Assembly: GCA_948099385.1 (NCBI GenBank)
Contig: CANUEZ040000140.1
Location: 2,976,001 to 3,040,000, forward strand
Reading direction: 5' to 3'
From: Fasciola hepatica
Taxonomy: Eukaryota; Platyhelminthes; Trematoda; Plagiorchiida; Fasciolidae
DNA: 64,000 bases
The notes under the pieces were generated by a model. The model worked only from the letters and a program-made list of their open reading frames with translations. It ran no database searches and was not told the DNA's origin. This document shows, piece after piece, positions 10,925-21,345 of this stretch. Each line of letters starts with the position of its first letter. Position 1 is the first letter of the stretch. The translations under genes were made by a program, and so were the position numbers.

Positions 10925-12345
10925 CTCTGTCTCAAATTAATCTCGACTGGAATGAAATGAGTGGAGTCTCTTTAGTGGACGCATGTACTGCATTCTGTCA
11001 TTGTAACAGAAAACTGTCTTGAAATATCTCCGGATTTGGCAACGTTCTCGGATTAGCTTATTCCAGAGCACTTTTGAAGAAGAGTACCAAGTTCTCCGGT
11101 ACACAACCAGAGCATGGTTGACGTGTCACAGTACTCAGATACCGAAATCCAATTTTGTCAAACCAACTTTTCAGTCCATCTGAGCAGAACTACTGTCTGT
11201 TATCGGTGACGAGTACATGCGAAATCCTTTCAGGGTTGATGCACTTTCGTAACACTGGAATCACAAACGAAGTGGTTGGAGTGCTCGTCAAGAACGTTTA
11301 ACCACTTAGAATATGAGTTATTAGTACCAAGTATGGTATCAGTTCAAGAGTGGGCCACGGAGGTCAGCAGGGATACGCTATCACGTACCGTATCTTTCCC
11401 AGTTGTTTGGTCTCTACTTGGCAGTTCCTTCTTGTGGTGCAGATATCCGCATTTAATTCCGGCCCCGAATATATCCGTCGAGTCAGTGATTTCATTTTCA
11501 CTACACGCATATGGGCTTTGGGCAATTCACGTAGAATACCACGACACACTTCCCCGTCCGTTTATAGATAAAATACCGTTTCACCTCGGGTCACCATCCC
11601 TCCTCGACAGTCAAAATTACTACTGAATTGTAATATTTTGTAATATTTTGCCTGTTTTCAGTACACGAGAGCATTCAGTGAAATGAAATTGCATTGGTTA
11701 ACTATGGTGAACCGCGAGCACTTTGTTAAGAAGTCAGTTTTTGGTATCGTATTGCCAGGTTGATGCAGGATATTGTAGTTATAGGCCGTAAAGGCATTGC
11801 TCTATCAGTGAATCGTAGAAGCAGGGGATTTGGTGATTAAATTGTTTGCGCCGAACATGAACTGAAGATCTCGGTGAAATATGACCATTATAGACATCTG
11901 TCTGAATAGGTACTTGTGGAGACAACGCACTGCCTAAAACATGATCACTATTGTTTTACGGTGCACTGAGAAGAAGCGAGATGCAAATCATCGGGCTTGA
12001 AATCTTCTCCGGGGTTGCTCCGATCCCCGAATAGGGCATGTAGGTGATAAACATGGTTTGTTTAACTGGTGATAATGGGGCTATTATTGGTTGATGAATA
12101 CCATTTTGCAAAGGATCTCATACCTCTTATCCCCCTGCCACACATCTGAGGACTGCGCAAGGAACAGCGGCTACGATGGGGACGCAATGTTTGGGATGAA
12201 TCGGGAATATTATTACAGGTATTTCAGGATTGATCAGATTTAAACCTGATCCATATATGACTCCCTTCCAACTGGCCATGTGAAATGGTTCGGATCAGGC
12301 TGATACCCGTTCACATTACCCGAGAAACCAATTCGAAAGAAAACA
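10925..12345 (-). pseudogene. Ty3/Gypsy element fragment (RT end, RNase H, integrase), family B copy 2
   Basis: Read from high to low coordinates, the fragment starts in the RT connection region (GNVNGYQPDPNHF at about 12300). It passes an SRFIPN block near 12200 that joins to RNase H, with AVRCLHKYLFRQ (about 11920) and a Y-N-Y-N-I-x-H-x-P-G-N-T-I-P block near 11750. The integrase zinc-finger region follows with LPKAHMRVVKMKSL (frame 11549-11364). Then come a V-T-D-N block for the second catalytic aspartate near 11215 and a FLLQ-x-QNAVHASTKETP block near 10975. Stops and frameshifts are frequent. The segment 11180-11640 is readily matched to 48340-48840. The protease, gag and LTRs are absent. 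It abuts the integrase end of copy 1 in the same orientation. Confidence 0.75.
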
Positions 12346-12359
12346 AACCGTACTGAAAC

Positions 12360-12970
12360 ATGCTTCGAGGATTGTGATTCAGGAGTGTCTTCTAGATCGA
12401 TGGGCGGGGCATTTCGAGAAATGTCCAACTAGACTTTATTCACAACAGTTTTACTAACTAGCAAGCTGGTTATGGTTCTAGATGTAGATACCAATCCTTT
12501 ACCAGAAGCGCAGGCTGTTCGCGAGATAAGCTGGTTGAAGTTCATTGTCTTGGATCTGCTCCTGAACTTGGACAAAATAATTGGAGTTTCTTTCGTGATC
12601 GAATCCATCGCATTCCAGTACTGTAGCAGGAAGTTTTCCAGGAAAGCCTACAGTTCCGGCAACGTTTTTGTACTGATTAAGCTGAAAGTTTTCTTCAGAG
12701 TAAGTACCATGTTTTCCACGGTGACATTAAAACATGGGTGACGAGAAGCGGGTCGAAGAAGTTGACAACCAGTGCTATCTCACAACAATTTCACTCTGAT
12801 GCACAGAACTGGGAGCCACCGTCGCAGCCGATTACTTGTGGAATATCTTCCCAGCTTAAGCAATCCCTCAGAGCCCAAATTATGATCAACGTCTTTGGAA
12901 TGCTCTGTGGAAACATGTGGGACCATTTCGAGTAGGGATCAATGAATACGAGTATGGTATCAGTTCCAGT
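12360..12970 (-). pseudogene. Gypsy integrase core and C-terminus, family B copy 1 (3' part)
   Basis: Integrase of the larger Gypsy copy, which would insert the LTR element into DNA. FIDPYSKWSHMF (about 12925) is the first-aspartate block. CDGGSQFCASE (about 12805) holds the second. A V-E-N-M-V-L-T-L-K block near 12700 should carry the glutamate, followed by FLENFLLQYWNAMDS (about 12625). A basic C-terminal module near 12400-12470 (KTVVNKV, LDISRN) resembles the GPY/F module. The core is separated from the zinc-finger part of the same gene (about 13870-14000) by the RTE insertion at 12985-13747. Frameshifts are present. No 3' LTR follows; Gypsy copy 2 begins instead. Confidence 0.72.
12950..12966. 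repeat. left target-site duplication of the twin-primed RTE
   Basis: GAGTATGGTATCAGTTC matches the 17 bases at 13747-13763 at 14 positions. The same Gypsy sequence occurs uninterrupted in copy 2 at about 11329-11345, confirming that this is ordinary Gypsy integrase DNA that was duplicated. Confidence 0.65.
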
Positions 12971-12984
12971 TTATTCAACCACTA

Positions 12985-13500
12985 ACCTCGCCCTTCTGAG
13001 CTCCGGTTTCGGTTGCTACCTTCCAGCCTCGTCCAGCAAAGGGCAAAAAGAATAAAAGTGTAGTAATAAAGATCCAAAGATCCCGGGGACTCCAACCTGG
13101 AAGTCTAACAAGTCCTACGTGGCCAAGTTCACTGGTCAAGGTTTTCAAACCTTTTTTCCATGTCATGCACTGACCACCTCGACCTACCTTCCAATCACCA
13201 CCTGCGTCAGAGAACAGCATACCCCAAGGAAGTCTATTGGTAGGCATGCGTAACACATGTCCCAGCCACTTGAACCTGTTTAGATTCAGTACTTGATCCA
13301 GATACCGGCCTTTGGTTCCGAACACCCTATGTTTAATCTCAGCATTGCTGATGCACTGTTCCCACCATATTCGGCCAGTCCTACGGAGACATCCGTGCTC
13401 GAACACCGACAGTGTTCGTCTATCTTCTACTGTTAACGGCCATGTGTCTGAACTGTATACAAGAACGGACCTAATCGTCGCATTGTACACTCTACCCTTT
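12985..13500 (-). pseudogene. RTE-type LINE, 3' segment of a twin-primed insertion
   Basis: C-terminal domain of an RTE reverse transcriptase in one open minus-strand frame. It starts at KGRVYNATIRSV and continues through SSDTWPLTVEDRR, FEHGCLRR, RFKWLGHVLRM and RLPGWSPRD. It then enters a 3' tail ending near GGTTGAATAAA. The matching region of the complete copy (25735-26365) has the same order and a similar GTGAATAAA end. The frame is 171 codons without a stop, making this one of the younger relics here. Its first residue follows directly in the element after the last residue of the inverted neighbour at 13510-13747. Confidence 0.8.
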
Positions 13501-13509
13501 CCAATGTAG

Positions 13510-13747
13510 CAATGTTTTGGGTGCGTTTTGCACCTTCAAAGTGTAAAATTCTGCTGCGGGACTGGGTTGGCTCAATACCAAACCTCTTATTGGCGGGAGA
13601 AGCTCTAGTTCAAGTGGATGAGTTTTGTTACCTCGTTTGTTACACCTCACCGGTTAGACAGATATCAGATGAAGTGTCATCGCATTTACGGAGGGAGCGT
13701 TTGGTTTTCGCCAACCTCCGTCATCTGTGACGCTGGCGTGACATCTG
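13510..13747 (+). pseudogene. RTE-type LINE, inverted 5' segment of the same insertion
   Basis: Plus-strand frame beginning VRFAPSKCKILLRDWVGSIP, then FCYLVCYTSPVRQ, DEVSSHLRRERLVFANLRHL, and after one stop RWRDI at about 13740. In the complete copy this stretch lies immediately upstream of the KGRVYNA block found in the minus-strand neighbour. The RT active site is not included. Similarity to RTE ends at about 13747, where Gypsy sequence resumes. Opposite orientation, adjacent element coordinates and the flanking duplication indicate one insertion event with 5' inversion. Confidence 0.8.
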
Positions 13748-13763
13748 AGTGTGGTACCTGTTC
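13747..13763. repeat. right target-site duplication of the twin-primed RTE
   Basis: GAGTGTGGTACCTGTTC, matching the left copy at 12950-12966 at 14 of 17 bases. Confidence 0.65.
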
Positions 13764-14965
13764 AGAACGGATCACACATATTCGTATTTACATACTGCCG
13801 TGGAACGTATTTGTCGGGCACTGGATTCCAATTATTTGACGCATCACAGTATTTGGCTTCTTAGCATATATCCTCACCCAATCCAGGCCACTAGCACGTT
13901 TGACAAGTCAGAGACGTCATATTCTCCACCACCAGGTGACCTTCATGCAGATCTTATAGAACCATTTTTACCGGCGAGGAGGTATGACTAATCGGCATCG
14001 ACGAAACAGCACTCCGTCAAGTTGCGTTCACGACTCCTCTCGATGCACACAAAACTGCAGATACTTTTATCTCACCTACGGAAGGTAAATATCTTGATAG
14101 CAGAGATCACCGACGAGTGGTATGAGAGCAGCGGATTATATGAACTCGCACTTCTGAGCCGCCCTGAATCGCGAGTATTTTGTCAGAGAATCAACATACA
14201 TGATAGATTTTCCAGGCCGACGTAGGATGCCTTGACCACAAACGGTGAGGGTGTCACTCCGTCGTTGCGTCACGGCGACTGTGGAACTATCGAAGGACTT
14301 AGTCAGGTCAAATGGAAAGTGTAGAGCTTGGTTGTCTATGATAGTCATAAACTTCAACACAAAAAAGTACTCCCGAAGATGTCGTACCGCCCAGAATGCG
14401 ACCAGTACTGCCTTAAGTATCTACAAGTGTCCTCTCTCCGCGGCACTGCGAAGTCGGGAACAGCAGATAATCATGTATCCATCATGTTTAGTGGCTGCAG
14501 CGACATCGGATGAGTGCGTGGTTATCACTGCTTAATTGGATTGTGCAAATGGAGCTAACGTGGGAATTAAAACTGTTATTTCTGGGATACAACGAGACTC
14601 ACATTGATCAGTTCAGTGCCACATATAGGATGATTAGGGAGGAAGAATGTCTGCATCCTTGTTGAGATGTTTAGTAATAATCTGGAACCATCAAGGACCA
14701 ATTTCAATTGCGCATGATTTATCGGCGACTCTATAGTGATCTCGATCCTGCTGAGAAAGGACCGTTTTCTGGACACAATTTCGGATTTTTTTTCTCTACG
14801 ATCTTTTCTGACCTTTAGTTTCGACCTCACCGTTTTGTTAGGTTAAGTACGTTTAACTGAACCAGCCCTTCCGAGGTTTTCATCGATCTCATGTTTTAAT
14901 TACTTTGACTTTCTGTTTCTCGCTGACAGTACATGCATTCGGTTTGTTTTCTACTTTGCCGTAGC
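13764..14965 (-). pseudogene. Gypsy RNase H and integrase zinc-finger region, family B copy 1
   Basis: RNase H degrades RNA in the RNA:DNA hybrid, and the integrase zinc finger binds DNA ends. In the minus frame 14360-14136, LKFMTIIDNQALHFPFDL and RRPGKSIMYVDSLTKYS are typical RNase H blocks, and FWAVRHLREYFF lies just upstream at about 14370-14400. Further on, LDGVLFRRCRLVIPP (about 13990) matches the linker before the H-H-C-C finger, and a degraded K-x-C-M-K-V-T-W stretch stands for the L-H-E-G-H-P block. About 14500-14950 is poorly readable and probably holds a decayed or foreign segment. Integrase continues beyond the RTE insertion at 12970. Confidence 0.68.
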
Positions 14966-15760
14966 GTTCGATTGCATTTCGTGTATTTCTCCTATAGGTA
15001 CTGTTTCGGTACCACAATGTATAAAATACACTTCCGCATCAGTCAACCGACTAGCATCTTCCCCATTCGTCCGATAGAGGGGATTTTGTTGATATTTCGT
15101 TGTGAAACCGGATAGAAGACGCGTTCGTAAGCCGCACTCGCACTTCTGTAACTTCATCTCGACTAGAGGTTTGGAGCGATTGTGGTCTAGCTGGTACCCA
15201 TTGGAGTTCACCATGTAACCAAGGCTTTACAATTCGATGAAGCCATATTTGCATTATGATGGACCGATCAGAACATTCTTGGCTACTAATCTGCTCGGAG
15301 TCTGCTTCAATCAATGAACTTGCTCCTCCTTTGGTGCCTTGAAGACGATCAAATCATCCTTTTATGGCTTTACCCAGACCAAACCTTCAGTCACCTTGTC
15401 AACTGCAGACTAAGAAATATCAGATGAGACGTGCAATCCAAAAGGTAGAAAACTGTATTAAAGCATGCCCCAAGAGGTACCGATTGTTGTTGGCCTTGAT
15501 TCTAGAAGCAGCGAAAGTTGCAAGTATACGTCAGCTAGATCAATCTTCAAAAGGTATTTATTACCAAGCACGGATTTTACGAAATCATTCCGTTCCATGG
15601 CAGTTGCCCCTCGTCACCTTAATCGTGGGTTCAAGGTAGTTCTTTAGCCCCCATAAATACGCTGTGCTTTCCCATAGCTTTTCGTCACAACTACTACTGG
15701 AGTAACCCAAGAAGACGAACTGGCATCAGTAGGCGCATCATTCTGCTTCATCTGTCACAA
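14951..15760 (-). pseudogene. Gypsy reverse transcriptase, family B copy 1
   Basis: Reverse transcriptase of the LTR element. Successive blocks on the minus strand are SSSSWVTPVVVVTK (about 15730), LNPRLR (about 15640), LLKIDLADVYLQL (about 15560, with the first catalytic aspartate), SFLPFGL (about 15450) and the active-site block KDDLIVF at about 15345-15366. There the tyrosine codon that should precede KDD has become a TAA stop. Then comes the connection region: MVNSNGYQLDHNRSKPL (frame 15214-14951), LRTRLLSGFTTKYQQNP and AEVYFIHCG. The frame changes several times. Order and spacing agree with CsRn1-type Gypsy elements. Confidence 0.8.
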
Positions 15761-16420
15761 TGCCTTCAGAACACCTTCTATTTGACCGGGAGACAGCACC
15801 CTTCGTTTGATGAACACCGGGTCACCATCAACTTCTAACTGTACCGGCTCCATCAGAATTCCACAATGATAGTTGGAGCATCGTATTACCAGTTGTTGAA
15901 GAACCACAAGATCAACGGCAGTGGCTGACGCCGTGTGAAATGAAAGTGGGTGATTCAAAGCTCCTGATGCATTCATTCCCAGAATAGACGGACTGTCAAC
16001 TGAAATCAGTAGGCGGATTGGGAAGTACGTTTGCTGCTTGGGTTGTATCATTAGGGTCGTTTTACCCAACAAAGTGAGGTGGAGACTGGTTATTCCATGG
16101 ATAAATTTGTCAGTGGGTTTTATGGTTGCTCGAGGGCAGATCATGTTCAGAAAGTTCTCAGAATTGATGGGAGCATAGCACATCCTATACACAGTGACCT
16201 CATGTTGAAATCTGCATTGAAAGAACATTCATTTGTACAGAAGTTGGTCGTTCTGGAGTGTGGTCTGATGCGTATATAGGTTTGATAACTTTGATTTCAT
16301 TTTTTGGGTCACCTCTAACATATTGTCATTGGATACTTGACATAAGTTTCGCATAAGGCCAGTTTTCCTATATGCATAGCATACGGCCAGAAGGAATCAA
16401 CAGGATGAACCTAAATGGAT
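15755..16420 (-). pseudogene. Gypsy aspartic protease and start of RT, family B copy 1
   Basis: An open frame (16228-15755, 157 codons) carries the protease and the protease-RT joint. The active-site region is degraded. Where the family has D-[ST]-G-[SA]-S the sequence reads APINSENFLN, so the catalytic aspartate and glycine are lost. The flap-side block PSILGMNASG is kept. The joint reads LEVDGDPVFIKRRVLSPGQ and ends in VLKAL, a conserved entry into Gypsy RT. The same joint is seen in copy 4 (about 19340). Confidence 0.72.
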
Positions 16421-16469
16421 ATAGTAGCATGACATCCATCAGTTATTGGGTTTAGGATACGTTGGGGTA

Positions 16470-17000
16470 TCTGATCAGCATGATTGGTCTACTTGTACTT
16501 GACAGTTATGGCGCGAGCGTACCGGCCTTGACTTTCTGGGTTGATACAGGATTAGAGCATCGAGCGAGATGGCTGAAAATATGTCACCGTATCGTCCCCA
16601 GAATCCGCTGGCCTTTATGAAACTCAGGCTTTTGTACTCCAGAAAGTGCCGCTTTAGGGTGAACTTGTTGATTCCTGCAGTCTGTCGATCACATAGCACT
16701 TCCTTCAAACGATTTATATAATTGCGTTGGGTGGCCAGTTGATACAGTTGACAAATGGACTCGCGACTAGACACGTTATTTCCCCAGTGAATTTGAATTT
16801 CACACTTTCGGTTGCCTGGAAATAGACTGGTATAGAATGGTTCAGCAAGAGTTCTTCAGGTTTCTCGAACGGTAATTTTGCGTGTGCGTCAGGGTGCGCC
16901 AAGTTCTTCAACAACGAAAGCAACTTGCGGCCACCTGTAGTCAGGAAGAGCCGAATGATCTTGCTTCTCTCCTTTACGTAAGCTACACCAGAGCTCAAAG
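16470..17000 (-). pseudogene. Gypsy gag, family B copy 1
   Basis: Gag is the structural protein of the virus-like particle of LTR retrotransposons. Frame 16998-16714 has RLFLTTGGRKLLSLLKNLAH, KLPFEKPEELLLNH and FQATESVKFKF. After a frameshift, frame 16774-16475 has QLYQLATQRN, INRLKEVLCDRQTAGIN and LKRHFLEYKSLSF. The order 'L-F-L-T-x-x-G', 'L-K-x-L', 'L-x-D-R-x-x-A-G-I-N' is characteristic of CsRn1-type gag. The C-terminal zinc knuckle is not readable. This copy thus holds gag, protease, RT, RNase H and integrase in order, about 4.7 kb including the RTE insert. Confidence 0.68.
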
Positions 17001-17067
17001 CGTCCTACTCATTTTTCATCTGGGATGGAGTACTGTACAGGTTCACGGGTTCAGTGGTCAATGACTC

Positions 17068-17400
17068 CGTGCAGCGACGCCAAATGTGAGAATTATACTT
17101 ACCTGGCCAGTCGTACGTTATGGAATGGCTCGTACCCGGACTACGTGCACTAGGAGCTGACAAGACCAGACCAGAATAGCAGGAATGTATTCTGCCAGAA
17201 CTGACTAGCGCAAACGCTTTCCTATATAAAAGAAGGCATGCAACTTGACAGATAACAGTACCTAATCATAGAGTGATTCTGCGCACCTGCATATCTGCCT
17301 GTCAAATTTCGGCTTCACCTTATGGGCTGAATACTAGAAACAAAGGTATGGCGAGCTGAACCACGTGCGGAAGCTTTCGAATCAACTTAAAGAAGAAACA
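17068..17400 (-). other. candidate primer-binding site and 5' LTR of Gypsy copy 1
   Basis: Just upstream of gag the minus strand reads TTCTCACA followed by TTTGGCGTCGCTGCACGG (about 17085-17067). An LTR that ends in CA followed by a TGGCG-type primer-binding site is the usual layout in Gypsy elements. A TATATAAAA tract sits at about 17223 in the presumed LTR. The outer LTR end could not be defined and no second copy of this LTR was recognised downstream, so the call is inference from position. Confidence 0.35.
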
Positions 17401-18790
17401 AATTCCGAGAAGTTTGTGTGATTCAGTGATCGCATTGACTTATAAAGAGGGCAAACGGTCTTCCTGCGAGAATCGCGAGGGAACAAATCTGGTTAGCGTC
17501 GCACCTAAAAAGCCTGCTGGTATCTTCTCTACAGCATATCTCACCACCGTGAACAGTACAAGAATCAAGCTGGGTTTAGGCCTGGTCAAGGTGGTGTTAA
17601 CCAGATTTTCACTGTTTTATAAGTTTTAGAACATAGACATACCTTCCACAGGCTCACCGTCTCTGTGTTCCTTGATCTAAAAGCAACGCTGAACTCAGTC
17701 AACCGCGCAGTTCTCTGGCGCTGCCTCTTTTTGAAAGATCTACCAGAGAAATTCTTTTCCGTCATAAAATCCTTGTACAGGAATGGCCGAGGCGGATTTC
17801 GGGCTTAAGGTAACTTACCAAGACAAGTGGGGTACGTTATTGTTGCCTCCTGTCACTTTTTCTGTTTAACTTTATGACTGATCTGGTCCGAGAACCCGCT
17901 CTTTTTTCACCTGAAGATAGTGGCACTGAATGTTTCCCGAGTGGAAAAACCATACCTCGAATATACAAACAACATCGTCTTCAGAGATAAGGTGTGGTCG
18001 TATTGCAAGCTTTCGTGGGTAGCTTAAACAACTGTGTAATGATGTTCGGTATGCATTTTGCACCTTTAACGGACAAGATGTTGCTGAAGAAATGGGTTAG
18101 TTCAGCACCAAAACTTTTGGTATGTGAGGTGACCATATTCTTATTAGATAAGTTCATTTATTTAGGCAGCTGCTTTCCACAGGGAGGTCAGACAACAGGC
18201 GAAGCGTCTTCGAGTACGAACAATTCCTTGGCGCACACCGCTCATGGGCAGCTGCCATTCAGGACATCCATGAAATCGGCTCATCCTTTCGCAGAAGCTA
18301 GCCTCATAAAAGTAAAAGTAACTATAGAGAAGGCGCGTTTGGCGTCAACAAGAATTCTGTTTATCTGTCAAGGGTTAAGTGTACGCTGCAGTGGTCAAGC
18401 TAGTTCTTCGGTTTGGTTCGGAAACGGCCACTGCCGGAGGAAGAGGACTGCTGGCATTGGAACATCGATGTCTTCGTAGCCTTGCTTGAATATGGTAGGA
18501 ACACAGTGTCAACAATTCCGAGGTTAGGTACGGATTATTAGGTACGTGAACAAAATTATTGTGTAAAGATACTGGAGGCCACCAGACTAATGTGTTTGGA
18601 ACATGTGTTGTGCATGTTCCCTGACGGGATTCCTCGGTTCGCATTGTTCACTGAAGCGAGTAGTGGTCGGCCATTCCATGACACGAAAGACAGGTGTAAA
18701 ATACCTGACGAGGGGATTTGGTTACTAAGGGCATTCTACGCTTCGTGGGCAGGGTTCAATAGACTCCCCATCCGTGATTAGGTGTACTAC
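17401..18790 (+). pseudogene. RTE-type LINE reverse transcriptase, copy D
   Basis: Reverse transcriptase of an RTE LINE, 5' truncated and inactive. KEGKRSSCENREGTNLVSVA (about 17445) is the first fingers block. VFLDLKATLNSVNRAVLWRC (about 17668) carries the palm aspartate. NGRGG and a V-x-Y-V block stand for the G-V-R-Q-G region. The active site YADDI is replaced by YTNNIV (about 17963). Frame 17994-18479 holds MHFAPLTDKMLLKKW and DKFIYLGSCFPQGG. About 100 bp at 18222-18330 with no counterpart interrupts the DEVSSRI-EKARLA joint. EHRCLRSLA (about 18465) and a degraded C-terminus follow to about 18790. Many stops are present. Confidence 0.75.
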
Positions 18791-18889
18791 AACATAAGGC
18801 TAGGTGTCACGATCAATGGAATTCTTGTATTCACCAACTTTCTTCATTGGCTTGATGGTATCATTTATAGTTCTCTTCTTATTCTTTTC

Positions 18890-19735
18890 TTACTATTTTT
18901 GCTTAGTTCCGATTGAGGCTCCCGCCTGAGGATAGCAAGTACAACCCCTAAACTCAGTGCAAGGGTAATGACTGTTTTAGCTGAACCGAACAAAGTGTTT
19001 AAGGCTTGTTAGTGGTTTGGATTCTCTGTGCGACGGAATTTGCGATATTCATCAACCAGGTCAGTTTTCGAAAAGCACTTGCTGCCTAGCATGCATTTCA
19101 CGTAGTCCTCCGATTGCCCAGTAGTTGTTGTGCATCTCCGCAACCGCGGATTTTGTGTCAATCGATAACAGCGGCAATTACGGGGTGTCTACAAATGGCC
19201 TTCCATTGCCATCATGACCGAAGTCTCCCATGTGCATGAGTTCACACGTGAAATAAAGTCGTCTTGTTCCATCCTGTTGAGCGCATTCAAGACTCCCTCC
19301 TGCTAGTCGTACGGCAATACTTTTCGTTTTAGAAATACCGAATCACCAGAAACTCCCAGTTTTGCGGATCTCACCGGCATGTCGTCTTTGTGGTTAGAGC
19401 ATTGCACAGTCAGCCTATGGATCCTTGGATGTTATTGGAAATGTTACTGATTGACCCAGTGCAAGCAGAGCCTTCAATGTCCAGAATCGATGGACTGTCA
19501 AATGAAACCAGAAAGCGTGCAGGGACATACTCGCTTTATCACTGAACCACGCAATTGATTTTGCCTATCAGTAGAAGGCGATTATCCGTGAAACCATGAA
19601 TGCACGTGGTAGTGGGCTGGGTGGACCATGTAGACCGCTGATCTGGGAATAATGAACTCAGAACTCCTGGTATCTACAATGACCTGATGCGGCAGCCTAA
19701 TTTGTAGTTGGTCAGTCTTGTATGAAACTAGTTAG
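18890..19735 (-). pseudogene. Gypsy protease and RT start, family B copy 4
   Basis: On the minus strand the protease active-site region reads VDTRSSEFIIPRSAVYMVHP (about 19660), with G of D-T-G replaced by R. The protease-RT joint follows: VFLKRKVLPYD and VLNALNRMEQDDFISRVNS (about 19290-19340). RT entry blocks are RNCRCYRLTQNPRLRRCTTT (about 19160) and SKCFSKTDLVDEY (about 19070). The readable part fades near 18890. The rest of RT, RNase H and integrase are missing. It sits next to the plus-strand RTE copy D, which may have replaced or truncated it. Confidence 0.72.
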
Positions 19736-20126
19736 AATTAATCATGGTATTCCACTCGTTGTGACGATTTAGTAGAAACTACACTGGAAACGGCATGGCA
19801 CAACTTTGCGACCACCTACCTCCAGCGAATCAGAATCACGGTAAAACGATACAACAAAAGCCCACTGTGATTGGTTAACCTGTGATGTACTATTTATTTC
19901 CTTCTACGTAACATTTATACAAATCAGTTTTGCGGTACAATTAACATATAGTTCCACAGCCTTGGCCTTCTCACTATTTTGGTGTACGTAGTTCAGGGGT
20001 GGATCAATTTCAATACATTTTCTCGATTCAGGTATTGCAAATATTACACATGTATACCGGATTAGCATTTTCCTTCGAATTATTGGGAATCGAGTTTGAA
20101 ATATGAAACTGGATTAGCTACTTGCC

Positions 20127-20519
20127 TTGCGGATATGGTCTGATTTCAATAATAGAACACAGCTTTCCGGAATTGACAAGCGGAGTGGAGATGGAATTCG
20201 TCAAAATGAAAACAGTGAGTCACTGGAGCCGGTTTCCTATTCGAGGCAACCTTGGTTTCTGACTTTGCCTGACTTCTTTGATGTGAACCATCTGGCGCAC
20301 AGTATTGAACTTGTTATGAACAAACCATGTAACGTTCAACCATTGCTTCAGAGACCTCGGAACATTGTTCATTTGTTGGACGCGTTTCAGAAAACTTTCG
20401 AACTTGCTTCAACAAAAACGTTTTTGCAGCTTCAAATGATTCACACTGGCGATCAGTCGATCCCGCAGCTGGGTCCCGAGCTGGTTCTCAGAATTACACC
20501 CCATAGCCCACATTTTTAG
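20127..20519 (+). CDS. unassigned 130-codon open frame
   Basis: I do not recognise this protein. The frame has no transmembrane segment and a balanced, protein-like composition, including QPWFLTLPDFFDVNHLAHSI, LLQRPRNIVHLLDAFQKTF and LASTKTFLQLQ. Protein-like text continues after the stop in another frame to about 20830 (YEDEFTKHDTGITDQKRG). That suggests an older coding region with a stop rather than noise. A strong donor-like GTGAGT at 20215 lies inside the frame. It could be an exon, a processed pseudogene or part of an unrecognised transposon. Confidence 0.25.
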   Translation: MRIWSDFNNRTQLSGIDKRSGDGIRQNENSESLEPVSYSRQPWFLTLPDFFDVNHLAHSIELVMNKPCNVQPLLQRPRNIVHLLDAFQKTFELASTKTFLQLQMIHTGDQSIPQLGPELVLRITPHSPHF

Positions 20520-21345
20520 TATGAAGATGAATTCACGAAACATGATACTGGGATCACAGACCAGAAAAGGGGAATTGATCCTTCTGGGGCCTGTAAATCG
20601 ATCGAGGTCCTGATCACTTCGGATAGAAATGATGCAAGGGTTCTCGGAAAGGCAAGAATCTTAATCAACGGATAAACTGAACTGCAACCTGATATCAGGA
20701 GGTACACGGACCGATTTATTTTTTCCCACCCCATGGCGCAAGCTGCACCATAGCTTGAAACGCTCAGTAAGATCCTCAATTTTAAACGCAGTGTCAGGCT
20801 AGTTCGGCTGTTCAGTGCTGGGCTGCTCAATGACACTAAGTCAATTTTATTTACCTGAAATACTTGAACTAAAAAGGCATATCAAAGTCGCTTCATCTCG
20901 GAACTACGCAAGCCAAAATAGCAAGAACGCCAGGGCTGCAGACCTGTACTTTATTTTTATTTCAGCACTCAGTACTTGTACTATATTGTCTAGCATGTAA
21001 TGGCAGTATCAGTGACACCAGTTGGTAGATCACCAGTTAATGAATCACAGCCGGATTTGCTAGTACCTCTTTACAGTGATTCTGATGGGCTGAGGCTCCT
21101 TAGTGTACGTCGTTGCAAATGTGTTCCATGATTTGACTGTCTGATAAGCACAATTTCCTTTCTACAGCTCAACGAGTTGGCCTAACTCGACCATTCAAAG
21201 CACGATTACGCACCCGGAATGCGAACCTGTAAAAGTTGGGTGAAGCTACCTTGATCAAATCAGGAAACCCCCCTCTCTGTGTAAAGAAATGATTATTACA
21301 TAGTACGTGTCTTCTCTAGTATCAGTCAAAAAATACAACAAAAAT

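Noticed and set aside
13930..14160. Plus-strand text resembling Gypsy integrase (HADLIEPFLPARRYD, TADTFIS)
   Set aside because: The minus strand of the same DNA reads RNase H and the integrase linker in the correct order of copy 1, with better motifs, so the plus-strand resemblance is coincidental.
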